Below are positions 35,633-48,135 of a DNA stretch of 64,000 bases, piece after piece. The position numbers were made by a program, and so were the translations under genes. Source of the stretch: Holacanthus passer (Eukaryota; Chordata; Actinopteri; Pomacanthidae); the NCBI GenBank assembly GCA_025331565.1, contig JAFREQ010000011.1, positions 9,692,001 through 9,756,000 on the forward strand. The letters run 5' to 3'. Under the pieces are notes generated by a model that saw nothing but the letters and a program-made list of their open reading frames with translations, was not told where the DNA came from and ran no database searches. Position 1 is the first letter of the stretch; every line of letters starts with the position of its first letter.

Positions 35633-36414
35633 AATGAGTGTGCTTTATACATAAAAACGAAGACAGATTCCTAACTTATACTGGTGTGAATCACCCTCCT
35701 CTCTTGTATCACAGTGTATTAGACCTGTCTGACCAGTAGGGGGCAGGTAAGATTTACTTCAGTTTCATATGTGTCGACCTCCTGCCTGAATTCAAGTAAA
35801 TGTCACTCTGATCTTCTGCAAAAGAAAGCGTTTGCTTCACTGAGAAGTTCATCCTCATCAGTGAAAACAAGCTCCTGCTTCAAGCCAGGAAGGAGAAACC
35901 AGAGTTATCACACTCAGTTTACAAGCTATTAATTTCTTCTGCTCATCCATTCATTCTCTGTCCAAACCCAGTTTTTGAGCTTTTGGAATAGCTTTTCTCC
36001 TGTATATACAACACATATGTTATGTTCAGTCTTCTTACATAATCTTCCCTTTGTATCACATTCATTAGTGTTTGTTTCATTTTGATTTGTTCTTGTATAC
36101 TTAGTCATTTTGGACTTTATTAGTTGCATTGTCACAAAGTTGTACTGATGAAAATAGAGTTAGTTTAAAGACAGTTTTCATCTCTTCTCACAATTAAAAC
36201 ACACATCCAGTTCACTTAGAAAAAAACTTCAGTAAAGACCTATAATATGTGAATATCACCCACAGTCCACGTCAAATGTCTTTATCAGTAACGTTTACAT
36301 GTCAGTGATCCGTGAGAGCTGATTATGGAGAAACAACTACAGTCTTCTTCCCTTCAGCAGCTCGACTGGATGTAAACTGTTCTGTCCATGTATTTATTCA
36401 CTTTCACCAGTTAG

Positions 36415-36475
36415 TTTGGGGATTTGAACCGGTGACCTTTTGTCTACTCGTTCACTTTATCACTGACTTTTTATG
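36415..36475 (-). repeat. Possible SINE remnant
   Basis: GGGATTTGAACCGGTGACCT resembles the reverse complement of a tRNA-like B box with its flank. Short and degenerate. Confidence 0.3.
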
Positions 36476-36599
36476 GAGGTCATTGTATAGAGAAATTATG
36501 ATCGTAGCCTTTAATTAGACTATTTGCTGTTATTTTTGTTGATTCTACTGAATGTGTTTCCTGGCAGAGACATTCCCCCCTCTGTTTCTTTTCCCAATC

Positions 36600-36700
36600 A
36601 GTGGTCTTAGGGTGTCAGACATTTACAAGTAAAAGTACATGGCATCACAATATACTCAAAGTACAGAGAGTAAAAGCAGCCTACTCATAATACAAAATGG
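36600..36700 (+). repeat. Fragment of the AGTAAAAGTAC-type repeat
   Basis: Contains 'aagtaaaagtacatggcatc', matching the start of the 35131-35632 element, then 'cagagagtaaaag'. Confidence 0.5.
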
Positions 36701-37853
36701 CAGAATGACTTGACTGCCAACTCACTGCCAGGTGGCCAAAACTTGACAAGGACAGGGGAAGCAAAAATACGTTTCGTCTGCAATAGAGATACTGTAGTGT
36801 CAACATCTTAAGGATGTGGGTGATAATGTGACAGACACATAAAGCTGCCGGGCACGTACTGTGAAAAAAACATCACTACCATGGAAATTAAGATGAAGCA
36901 ACCCGAAACTGCTCCACCTTGTACACTGTGCATCAACAGCTCAGCCTGGTGTCAGTCAGTGATTCGACTCCTTGCATCAATTCATACATCAGATTTTCTT
37001 GATTGTTGCCTCGACCCCGGCTCGTCGCCTCGATCCTGGAAGAACCCCGGTGAAAGACACCAGCGAGGCTCCGGCAGCTGGTTGCTACAGAGCAGGAAAC
37101 TGTCATTGGCACGACCTCCTCAAGACCGAACAGAGCTCAGGAGAAATGAACTGCGTGGTCCAGCTATTGTGCTGGAGCTGGGAGGAGTGAGGTTGGAGGA
37201 CAGGCCACATCTCACAAGAGGCCGGAGAACGCTTCATTGTTCTGTGGGGAGTTTCAGTTAAGAAAGCGCAGCCAATGAATGACCTCCTTATAGGATCCCT
37301 GCTCCACTTTCTAGCATTGTGCCTTATTCAAACACTCCTTCACTTTGTAGTGTCAAGGTGATGTGTGGATATACTCATCACGGCAGAAAATCCTGTCAGT
37401 CGGCATTGTTGCCTTCGACGTCGTCGTTCGCTCGCGCTCAGCTGTACCTTTTCCTTTAAAAAGTTTTAATTATTTCTTCTGCATTCTTGCTGCTCTGTCA
37501 GTGGAACGCTACATTCCTCTCCTCGAATAAGTGCTGTCTCACTCCAATTGAGCAGAGTAAATGTGAGAGCCAGTGAATGGAGCAGCCTCAATAGGAGAAA
37601 ATAAACAATTGCATTGGTCCATGGGTGCAGCGGGGGAGAGCGGATGAGAGGAAGGGAGAAAGGCCTCCCTAACGTGCTAAGATTCCCATGGATACTTAGT
37701 CCTTTTTCTGTTGAGAGGAGGATCTCGTAAAGTACTTCAACAGTGGATGATTTCTCTTTTCCTTTTTACTCTGTTTTTATTTGAGGAGAGAAAGGGTGGT
37801 ATGCGTCAGGGTGATTGTTAGACATAGGTCACGTGCACACACGTGCGCACTTG

Positions 37854-37888
37854 TACACACACACAAACACACACGCACACACACACGT
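37854..37888. repeat. (AC)n microsatellite
   Basis: Interrupted CA run within a longer CA-rich stretch starting at about 37830. Confidence 0.9.
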
Positions 37889-40800
37889 ACAATTTGTTCC
37901 TCGCTTGTCGAGTGCTAAGTTTCAGAAAAGGAGTCCATTGTTTGGGTGTGAAAGGTTCTTGTTTTAGCTGTTTAACTAAATCAAAAGTTCCTTTAACACA
38001 AAGGGTTGAACAGCCTCAGCCCTCCATTCTGTGTCATTTTAAGTGGTCAGGGGCTTTTCACCGCTCCCCTTTGTTAAAAAACGTCACAATTTTAACCCAC
38101 TTTTCTGATTTCTGTTTCAACCACACGACCCGTTAAATTCGAGTATGACCTTAACACCTGTACCACATAATAAGAGATAAATGCAGGGAGTGAAAGAATG
38201 AACATAAATTGTCACAGTTTGTCACATTAAAACGATTAAAATGTCAGTTGTTTTTAAAAAGAAATGTGTGTCGTGGAGCTGGAGTTTTCAGGTGTTTGGT
38301 CTGACTTTATCATCAACCAGCAAAAATAAGAGAAGTGATATCAATCAGAGATGTTTACATTTTCTGACAAAATGTATTGTTGAACAAAACTTCAAATACT
38401 TCGACTTGCCAGGTGGTTGATCACAAGATGACATCCAGGCGTTGCTTTATGGTTAATAGAGATTGTTAGGTGGTTGTTGTGTGGCATTTTGAAAAGTTTT
38501 GGTTTGTTTTCTATCTGGACGGTTGAGCCCTGGTTATAATGTGGCGTCATGACTGAAGTTTATTGGTGAACATTTTTAAAAAGTCACCTTGAACCAGTCG
38601 CTGCATGTTTCATGGGATTTGAAGGATTTTTTTCAATGTCTTGTTATATTTTTTTTTATTATTTAGGTGCACAGCATCACAAGCTGAACATTCCCACTTA
38701 ATCTTATGTGATGTCTCTGTTGTCTTTGTCTTTTCTCTCTTGCAGCTCTGTTGCTCTTGCACATGCACCACTGCTTTCTCAGTGTAGGTGTTTTTTTTCT
38801 AATGAATTTCAATGTTAAATGATGCATAAGAGGGAAAAATGGAAAAAGCAGTGCAAAGACCTCAACCTCATTGCTGCAAAACACATTTCAAAGAAAAAGC
38901 TGAAAGCATGCTTGAAGTGCTTGAGGTGAGTTTGATGCTTGTTTTTAGGTCATCAGTGTTTGAAGCTTCGGGGTAAAGGTGATATAAGTTTGTGGGGATG
39001 GCACAGAAATGAGTGGAGCAAAGTTTGACACAGTGCAGTCATCCTGTTTTTTAACCTTTGTGTTTTCCTGCTTATATCACATTTTTCCTGTTTCTGCTTC
39101 TGCCTCGACTTGACATAAACCTAAAGCTCACAGCTGAAATGTGTCTTTCCGAGCGCAGGTTATCGCCTCATCTCAGAGCATTTAGTAAACACACGGCTTA
39201 ACTGCTCAGAGAAGAGTCATGTTTCCTCCGCTGTTGACTCCACAGGAGAAGTTAATGAGCAGCTTTGAGAGATGGCAGCAGAAGCATGTTGGTCAGTTCG
39301 TCTGCAGCTGGATCAGGTTTGTGTCAGGAGGGAGACGACGGTGGTTAAATTATTAAGTAAGAAAATCGTTATTGCTCAATCACTGCTGGCAGCTGGTGGC
39401 AGGAGTGTGAACCACCAGGAAACAGAAGGTGTCACATGAAAGACAGCGATGAACTGAAAATGCATTGTGTGAATCTGATTCTATGTGCTGTGAAAAAATA
39501 TTGTGTTATGTCAGCTGTGATTTGTCATCAGCAATAATTCTCAGCCCCAGAACAACAAAAGAAACACATTGGCCTCCATATGGACATTTGTGATTTCTCA
39601 CCACAGTCACACATCCTAATCAAACGTATAGATCCATTTGTCTGCATGCTTTTCACTGGGAAAGCAGTCAGCAACAGGTATCAGACAAATACTCACACAA
39701 AACACACATAAACAAAACATACCTCATCAACGTTTAAGTATGAAACAGTCTTAAAACTCCTACAGCATGCATGTATTTCCAGAATCCAGACTTTGTGTTT
39801 TGTGTAACAAACGCTAGATTGTCTTAATTATCATGTCATTACATTCACCTACTTAAATCTGGACACTAATGAGGCACAAGAGACCTTTGCTTTGCTACAT
39901 TAACATTATTGGTGTTGGGTCGTAACATCTTACAGTTTTATTACTTTTCATTAACACTTTACATGAACTCCAGTTTATGACCCATTCATAACGAGCTTCA
40001 TTAGAGACATGTTGCACATTCAACTATAAATATTGTTGTCACTTTGTCTTTGTTGCCGCTCTTATGATGCGAACATGCATTTTCTCACTGTTTCATGTCG
40101 CAGAGTTGGAACAGTGTGCGAGTTTGTCGACTTGACACAATAATCTTCACGACCGTGGCTATTTTGAACTGGAACAATGCCTTATGGATGGTCATTAAAG
40201 TGTGCATAATGCATTATAGCACTGTGGCAAAGCTGCATGCAGATAGCTGGTAGCTGAAGTAATAAATACTGACAGTTCTCACATCCTCATTTTGGATGAT
40301 AATGACGATGAGATCATGGACATTTGTAGATGCTGAGGACCAGACCAGTCAGTTGACGGGTACACTGGTCTTACTGGACCGCCCTTGACTCCCAGGGGAA
40401 AGTTTTTGGAGCAGATGGCCGCCTCTGTGGGCAGACCTGAGCGTCAGCTGACAGTAAATGATCTTCTCAGCAAGGGGCTGCCGTGTTATAGCTTGTCCTT
40501 GTAAAGCGAAGAACAAGGTTGTACCAAACTGTAGCAAAGGATGTGACAAGGCTTTCGATTATTGATCTACAAAGCGGGCTGAGGAGTGGATGTTGACATT
40601 GATCCTGCTCATTTGAATGGAGAAGAACATCTGCTGCTGCCAGGGCCGAGTTGATTGGGCGGGAGATGATCTCGTCCCGGGGTGCTCCCAGGAAGTCTCA
40701 GCTGTGCTCACAATGCAGGAGCTGATCTCCAGGGGAGGACGAGCGGGCAAGTTCCCTCTGAAGTCAGCCTTGATAGTTTTATGTGTGTTTTGAGAAGATG

Positions 40801-43338
40801 TGGTTTTTCTCGCTGTGATTAACATCAGCGTGTCCACAGATGAAACCTGTCACATAGTATCCTGGGCAAGATCAGCTGACTGAGCTTAAACAAATGTGAA
40901 GATAATGTGTGTCACCTCCAGCTATGAGTAAGCATTGCGCCTGTCTCTCGCTCTGTTTCGGCTCAGCGGGACAGGCCACACAGATTTCATTCTCAGGTTT
41001 GTTATTAGCTGTGAGGACCTGTTCACATTAAGAGTGTTTTGGGTCAGTAGGTCAGAGGACAGGCTCACCAACACCTGGGGGGGAGTTAATCACTCAGAGA
41101 GCCATTAGGAGCAGAAGGCCGGACGCCGGCCAATGACAGACAGGCGAATCACTTCTGGCTGCAATAAGAGGTAATCAGCGAGAACACGGGTTCGTCTGTG
41201 AGGTGTTCACAGGTACGATTGTGTGCAAATGTGCTTTCACTGAGTCAGAGCATGCAGAGCACGAGCAAGGAAGTATTGTTGATTTTTGGAGAGGGATTGT
41301 TTTTTTTTTCAAGAGAAAGAAAAAAAATAGGGCGGATTCAGAGGTAGGGTTGATGAATGTGTTGATGGTGGCATTTTGATAGGGGTAATTTTGACCTGAC
41401 AGGGCCCAGGCTCTCTCATGAATCAAAATGTGTCAGCCAGGCGCTGGAGATGGAGGGTCGCTCATTGTGGCTCTGACACCCATGTGAGGGTCTGAGGCTG
41501 CTGGGGGTCAAGTGTGACACCTCATTAGGACGATGTTGATTTAGTGTGGCCACAGCGCAACAGACCTCCTCCCATGGGGTATGGAGAGCCGTTTGAGTGA
41601 GGGGGTGGGGAGCACTGAGCACCGGACAGAGAATGGGGGCCTACTGCTCTTCATCCGCAAGGCCGTCATCTGACAGCTTGCAAATCATGCACCTACGCCA
41701 AACGCCCTACCCCCTCTTTAATTTTCACCTCGTCTCTAGTTTTTAAACATGCATATCTTTAACCACAAAGGAGCCATGTGTAATTGTTTTCCACAAGTCT
41801 AAATATATATTTGAATTTAGTTTTCCTTTCTTTCTTTCTTTTTTTTTTTTTTTTTTAAAGGCAGGGGTTCTGGTTTGGTCAGTTTTCCCCCTCAGTGAAC
41901 CCAACACCCCTGACAGAATAATTCTGACCTTTCACCTTTGATCTTTCGATTTGAAATTGTTTTCTGTAATGTCAAGATTACTTCTGACAAGCTGCAGTTG
42001 TGCTCTCGGCTCAAGTGCAAACTGCTATTTGCTGATTTTAGGAATGATTGCAGATTGTCAGACAGTCCTTCCTGTGCATTATTTTAAATTTGTGTCAAGC
42101 TTTATTTTTACTTCATTGTTTTAAGTGGGCTAATATTTTCTGAGATTAAACTTTTTTTTAAAGAAACATTTTTCTGTCTGATACACTTGCTAAATTGCAA
42201 ATAAATTAGGTCAAACTACAAGTATTTTTAGTTTATTCTCACAATACACACTCGACACGTTTGTGATTATTGGTGGTTAATACCACAGAGAGTGCTGCAA
42301 TGACTCTTTCTTTATATTGTTTCCAATTTAGAAATCAGACACAAGCAACAATTTCAGGTTTTACAAAGTTATGACAGAATGAACAAACTGTTGTTGTAAA
42401 AAATCTACAAGAGCAACTCCTCAACTTTTGTTGATAAAGATTAAGTTGAATCTTGATGCCAGAGTGATGGCAGGATTAAGTCAAAATGAAGTGTTTGAGA
42501 AGTTAAACTTTGACCTTTAGTTGTAGTGCCCCCATCTGGCCAACTTGTTGTACTGCACTTAAAGTTGCCCAGGCACAATTCTTGCAGGTTATAAAGTTTA
42601 GTTTCTACTTTATGCAAAAATTCAATGAACTGAGAATAACTGTTGTAAAAAATATTAATTAATAATGTTTACTTGAAGTGTCATATTATTGATAGCTAAT
42701 ATAGAAATTATTTAAATGTCAGCATTTAAATAATGTCAGTAAATGGTTACACAGCATTTTGATGGATCATCTCCATTATTCCCGATGCAGGCTTTTTTTT
42801 ATTCAGATACCTTGACTGATTCATTCATGTCAACTGATTTTCTCTCCCCTAATTTCTTCTCTGTTATTACATCTCAGTTTTAATTACACCACAAAGCCGC
42901 ACACTGCTGGACTGTCACTGCGTCTCACTGGCTGGGAATTGACTGGGAAAATTAATGTCTGTCTTGAATTTGATTACACAGAGGTGTCCACCAAATGTCA
43001 TAGTTTGTCACTGTGCACTTTCCCCCTCTTTCTACACCACACAAAAGACATTAAGTCACCCCTTTTTGCATGAACTCATCATGCATACTTAAATCTAAAA
43101 TGATGGAAAGCTTTGAGCTAAATTATCTGAAAGTGCATGAATAATTAATGAATCTTCGCTCACAGAAATGGTCAGTTATCATTCAATAAGTAAAGACAAT
43201 AGTTTGATTGTAGTGAATATTTGGGATTGTATTAATTATGCATAGAACGAAAAAAATGCATTTGAATGTAAAATAATATTGGCTGTAACTCTGACCTTCT
43301 TCACTCCCTCGGTCTCTGAGACGTGCAGGCACATGTGC

Positions 43339-43351
43339 ACACACACACACG

Positions 43352-43387
<36 letters not shown>
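43339..43387. repeat. (AC)n microsatellite
   Basis: About 24 dinucleotides with two GC substitutions. It explains the C/V-rich open frames on the minus strand here. Confidence 0.95.
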
Positions 43388-43391
<4 letters not shown>

Positions 43392-43737
43392 AAGGTGCAG
43401 AGGGCCATCTGTCTTTTCTGATGGTACAGATCTGGGAAAACAATGAAGGCTGCATGATATTTCACAGATTTCCCTCTAAATACGTCACACTTCCACAACA
43501 GATATCTGCTGCTTTTGTTCGTCACCTCCGTTGTGTTCGGAGGCTAAAGCGTTATAAATTGCAGAAATTATATTTTGTCACCCACTTACTAATAAATCCC
43601 ACTTGCCAAGAATGAATGATTTATGAATGCTGTTATAGCCGACGTCACAGTCCACTTTTGTTGCCTTTGAGATTTTACTCATTAGTCTGAATAATAACTG
43701 TCACTAATTCAAGCTGTTCTCGAATGGCTTTTTGAAT

Positions 43738-44060
43738 AGAAAGAGAGGGAGAGAGTGCGAGTGAGAGAGAGGCAGCAATAGAGAGGAGAGAGGCCTGAGA
43801 GATTAACTCCAGTGAGCTCACTCTGAGAGGCCCAGGAACGGCTGAATATTGTTCTAGTGGTGGGGAGATGGGGAGGTGGAGGGGGGGCCGAGAGGAAAAA
43901 AATCCCTATGCAGCCAGAGAAATGAACTTGATGATCTCAGGGGGGCGGGGGGAGGATCACCATTCCTTGCTCCTGACAATCAAAATTAGATTGGCCAGCA
44001 CTGTGTCAACACTAGCCTCAGTTAAGGCATGACAGGGGAGGGAGGGAGGGCAACCCCCCC
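43738..44060. promoter_or_regulatory. Candidate regulatory island
   Basis: A GA-rich run is followed by GC-richer unique sequence including 'tgacaatcaaaattagattg', which holds a TAAT-type homeodomain core, and G-runs (GGGGGGCGGGG). The composition contrasts with its surroundings. Function is inferred from composition only. Confidence 0.25.
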
Positions 44061-46264
44061 GTGGGTGTTTGAGAGTTTGCCATGTGAACTATGGAGACCC
44101 CACAGTGCCTTTCACTGACTGCTCAGGCCTCAAAGAAATCCACAACCCCTTTTTATTGGCCAGCACTGTAACCGACGGCATCTCTGCCCCGAGTTTTCTA
44201 TATTTTGGCAACTCGTTATTGCTGTTTTTGCTGCCGCGTTTAATTCGACCCCAAAATCTGCAATGCTGGGATTACAATCTGCAAGACTAGAGAAACAGAA
44301 GTAAATATTAACTTTATCTGTGGGCAATGAAGCATTTCTACTTTTTTTTGTTTGTTTAGCTTTTCACTCATCCTCACATCCTGACATTAAAAGGCAAATT
44401 TGTCTACACATTTATAGAACAAATTTATATACTACTGTACTACTTCACATGTATCAAAAAAATTTAAATTAGTTTAAAAGAGGATGCAAATATTTACATG
44501 AGCAACAATGAAAAAATGAAACTCTGAATGAAACTCTGAAAAGAAAACTGATGCCTTTTGCAATTCATCTTACATGGCAACCAAACAAAAAATTGTAAAT
44601 ATAAGAAGCAATTCATTCTCAAATTATGCAAAATATAAAGTAAACAATCAACAAAGAGTAATTCTGTCATATACATGTGCAGCATATAAAGCAAATATAT
44701 ATGAAAAGTATAATAATGTACATCCTCTTTGCAGTGGGATATGAGTTTGTCATGCCTCAGTTTCTCAAGGTGTTTGTGGGACATGAAGTGTATTCATCAC
44801 AAAATACAGAGAAAACTGTCATTTTCTTGCACATTACATTCAGATGTGTGTAAAAGGGGGGGTTAAGACGGACTTGATCGAGGGTTGTGTTTTTGGAGGT
44901 TTGATCAGTGACCTGGAATATTTCAGTGTGTCCAGCTCTTCCACATTAGAGAGGGAGTGCAGCTGTGTCCTCGTATAACCTTCCCGTTTTTTATGATATC
45001 ATCCCAATGAGTTTGATCTGAAAAACTCAAGAGAAGACCCAGCAGCTCTGTGTCATTATAGAAACTGCATCCTGATGTTTTTGTTTTGTTTGATTTTTTT
45101 TTATGTCTTTGCATTTGTTTGTTTCCCCCCTAAGGTTTACTTAACAACACCATCAATATTAACTGCACTGCATGTGATCATTCTCTGTTTTAATATGCAC
45201 TCATAGTCAATTTGCAGATGTTGTTCCAAAAACAAGGCAGATTTAGGATTATTACCAGGACGGCAGGACGACAGCGTGGGACAAAAGGTTTTGTTTTCAC
45301 TCTTGGGCTGATGCCTGTTGTTGCCAAAAGAGAGATGTCCGACTGACTTTCAAGTAATCACACACTGCTGTGAGGAGCATTCAAAATAAGTGGGAGGAAT
45401 GTGCAGATTGTTGTGCATTGGCAGAGGAGAAGTTGTTGTTTTCACTCATCATTAGGATGTGCTGTACCTGTGTCAACCAGAGAGAGAGTTCACGTCTCAT
45501 ATATGACACTCCTGCATGAAAGATTTGTTGCTTTGTGTTTTTATACACCTTCCTCTAAAACTTTTCTGGTTTTTATTTCAACTTGATGTCCTTTGACTTT
45601 TGTGGGTTTTGCATTGTATGTATGTTAACACAGTTATAATATCTTAAGATTATCCACGTTGACTTTATGAACGTAAATAAAATGTCACTTACATTCCTAT
45701 CTTTTGCAAAAAAAAACCCAAAAGATGCAAAAGTTTTGTCTTTTTTTTGTTGCTTTCTAAAGCTCATTCAGCACTTTCATTATTGGCATGTTTGCATTCT
45801 AAAATTATTTATATCATTGATGTTGAGAGAATCAATATTAGTTGGCAAAAGATTTTTTTTTCCAAACTTAAATCTATAAGACAGTAGTCTCACAAAAAAT
45901 AAAAGATTTGTCACCTTCATGTTATGCGGAAATCAACCTGTGCCTTATCTTTTATTGTTTGCTGATTCAATTTAGACAGATTCAGTTTCTACCAATCCTT
46001 AAACAAAATTGTCTCAGCTTTCTTTTGAAATGGATCTGTTTTACCAGCGCTCTTGTCCACCCATCATGACTACGATACAGATTCAAATACTGTTAAATCT
46101 TTAATATTGTTGCATGATCCAGAATGAAAAAGCCTTGCTGTATATTGTGGAACACCAACAGGACGTACAGATGTGGGTATAATTAAGACCTTTGTTGCTT
46201 CCTTTTTGGGCCTGACTGTTAGAAAGGAAATCCTCCAGGGTAGGGGTGTTCATCCTGTCCTCAG

Positions 46265-46605
46265 GTGTACTCTCAGACCCGTGGGACGCTACAGCAACAT
46301 GCCCCGGCAGCGTCAGCCAGGCCCAGCGGACTGCACCTCAACACCAAACTGTGGCAGAACCAGCAATCGTCAGCTTCAAACCAGATGGTGCGCTGGGAGC
46401 ACAATGAGTGACAGCTGTCATTCACGGGACCCGAGAGCCGAGACACTGCAGCCAACTGAACCTCGACTGACTTCATGACTGCAAGTTATGCAAGAGGTGC
46501 TACCAAATGAAAAGGGATCAACATGCAGATTTTGAACTTTGTGATTTCTTCCAGTGATCATCATTTTTACAGCTGCTATAATTAATAAAAGCTGCTTTTG
46601 CTACT
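46265..46605 (+). other. Candidate terminal exon of an unknown plus-strand transcript
   Basis: An acceptor (CATCCTGTCCTCAG, ending 46264) is followed by GC-rich sequence open for 48 codons (VYSQTRGTLQQHAP...) and, 320 bases on, by AATAAA at 46584-46589. The pair would define a last exon. No upstream plus-strand exon could be tied to it and the product is not recognised. It would converge on the gdf11 3' end. Confidence 0.2.
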
Positions 46606-47372
46606 GCAATAACTAACAGTGATGTAAAAGGATGTTTTTTCCTTAATGCTTTCTCTGACACTGGTCATAACAGGCAAAAAATCCCAACATACCAACAAAA
46701 AAACTGATTGAAAATCTGAAGACAACAGTGTAAACAAGTCAGGAAAGTAAGAGTACAAATAGTCAAGATGTCGGCTATATGCAGTGTTGCACTTAAAACA
46801 TGTTTTGAATGACAACTCAGATATATGTGGTAAATGTGAGCTCAGTGACTGTAGAAGTGACGTCTGTGAGACAATATGTCCATGTTGAAACAAGTAAACT
46901 CTTTTCAAAAGTAACTTTTAAAATATAATGTTTGTGTTGTAATTATTCCCCCTAAAATGTGATTTTATGTCTACAGGGTTTTACAGGAGTGAGCTAATTG
47001 GATTTTCAGCAAAACACCAAAAAATAAACATATCTCTTATTATTTTATAGCACAATAGAGTGTAACACAAAATCAATGATAATTATCGATCACACACTAA
47101 ATTCCTCTCTCATTCCCTGTCAATGATTTAAACTGTTCATAAGCTTTGTCCGGCCTGTGTCGGCTCATCGGGACTCACATCTTGTGTCTCCACAGCTTAT
47201 TTTATTGTCATGTGAGACTCTTTCATCCCATAAGAGTGCGTGTGATCTTCCCTGAACAGTTCCCCTTTCTAAACAGCGGCCAGTCAGTGAGCCAGACAAA
47301 AAGGTGTTACTGATGACTGTGTCCAGCAATTTAAGCTATTGAGAGCTGCCCCCAATTCACCTTCTTTCTTAA

Positions 47373-47397
47373 CTTTATGGCTATAATTGCCATAAAG
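47373..47397. promoter_or_regulatory. Symmetric CDX/HOX-type binding-site pair
   Basis: CTTTATGGC, seven bases (TATAATT), then GCCATAAAG: perfect nine-base arms. TTTATGG is a posterior HOX/CDX core and the spacer holds a TAAT-type core. It lies in a non-coding stretch downstream of gdf11. Confidence 0.35.
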
Positions 47398-48109
47398 CTC
47401 CTCCCAAACCCTCCCAGCCCCCACCGGCCTTTCTTCAGGGCTTTGTAACATGTTCAATATTCCCATTGTACTGTACTTTTTTTTTTCTTCCCCGAGTGCC
47501 TCCATGGCATAGTTTAGTCTTTATTTAATGAAGCTGGGTCAGAGTTCATCATGTTAGTAGTCTTAAGGCTTTGGGCCCAGCATTCAGCCTCTAACACTTC
47601 ATGTCCAACTTGTACAACTACTCCTTATGTGCCAAAACAATAAAAACATCCATCAATGTCCTCCCTTGTCTATGTAGGGCGGGTATGACTGATGATGTGT
47701 TCGGCACATTGATGCACTTGAGGGGCAGGGGACTGTGTGAATGTTTGTTTATGTCAAGTGAGGATTTGTCAAAAGGTTTATGTCATTGCTGGCATCAGTC
47801 TCCTCGAGCTTGTACTGGGTGGTCTTTGTCTGTTTGCATCCGTAAAGAGCTTCGTTCTCACTCTCATTTGTCCCCTATTGATTCTCTAAATTAGGTTGAT
47901 GAGAGGCCCTCCTATCAGGTGGCATATTAATTGGGTCAGGCTGGATCTTATATGACATCCAAATAATGGCAACCCAAACCCCAACACTAAACCGTTGTCC
48001 TCTGAACGCTCTCTTTCACCAATTAGCCTCGCGGTGAATCTGCTTCCTGCCACCTCTGCTGCCCGTTACTGTTTTCCAAGTATCAGGATGCCACTGGTGG
48101 TTCAAGTAA

Positions 48110-48135
48110 GTGTGTGTGCGTGTGTGTGTGTGTGT
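48110..48135. repeat. (TG)n microsatellite
   Basis: Dinucleotide run with one CG interruption. Confidence 0.9.

Larger units (their letters stand above)
36800..46264. other. Gene-poor interval between gpr25 and gdf11
   Basis: Nine kilobases without a recognisable gene. GC-richer islands stand out from AT-rich background at about 37000-37300, 40350-41200 and 43740-44060. Open frames in them (for example 36881-37261) have no homology I can see. They could be regulatory elements, exons of a long non-coding RNA, or chance. Confidence 0.45.

Noticed and set aside
36881..37261. 126-codon plus-strand frame in a GC-richer island
   Set aside because: I recognise no domain, two frames are open over the same bases and no splice partner was found.
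43183..43525. Cysteine/valine-rich minus-strand frames
   Set aside because: They are translations of the (AC)n microsatellite.
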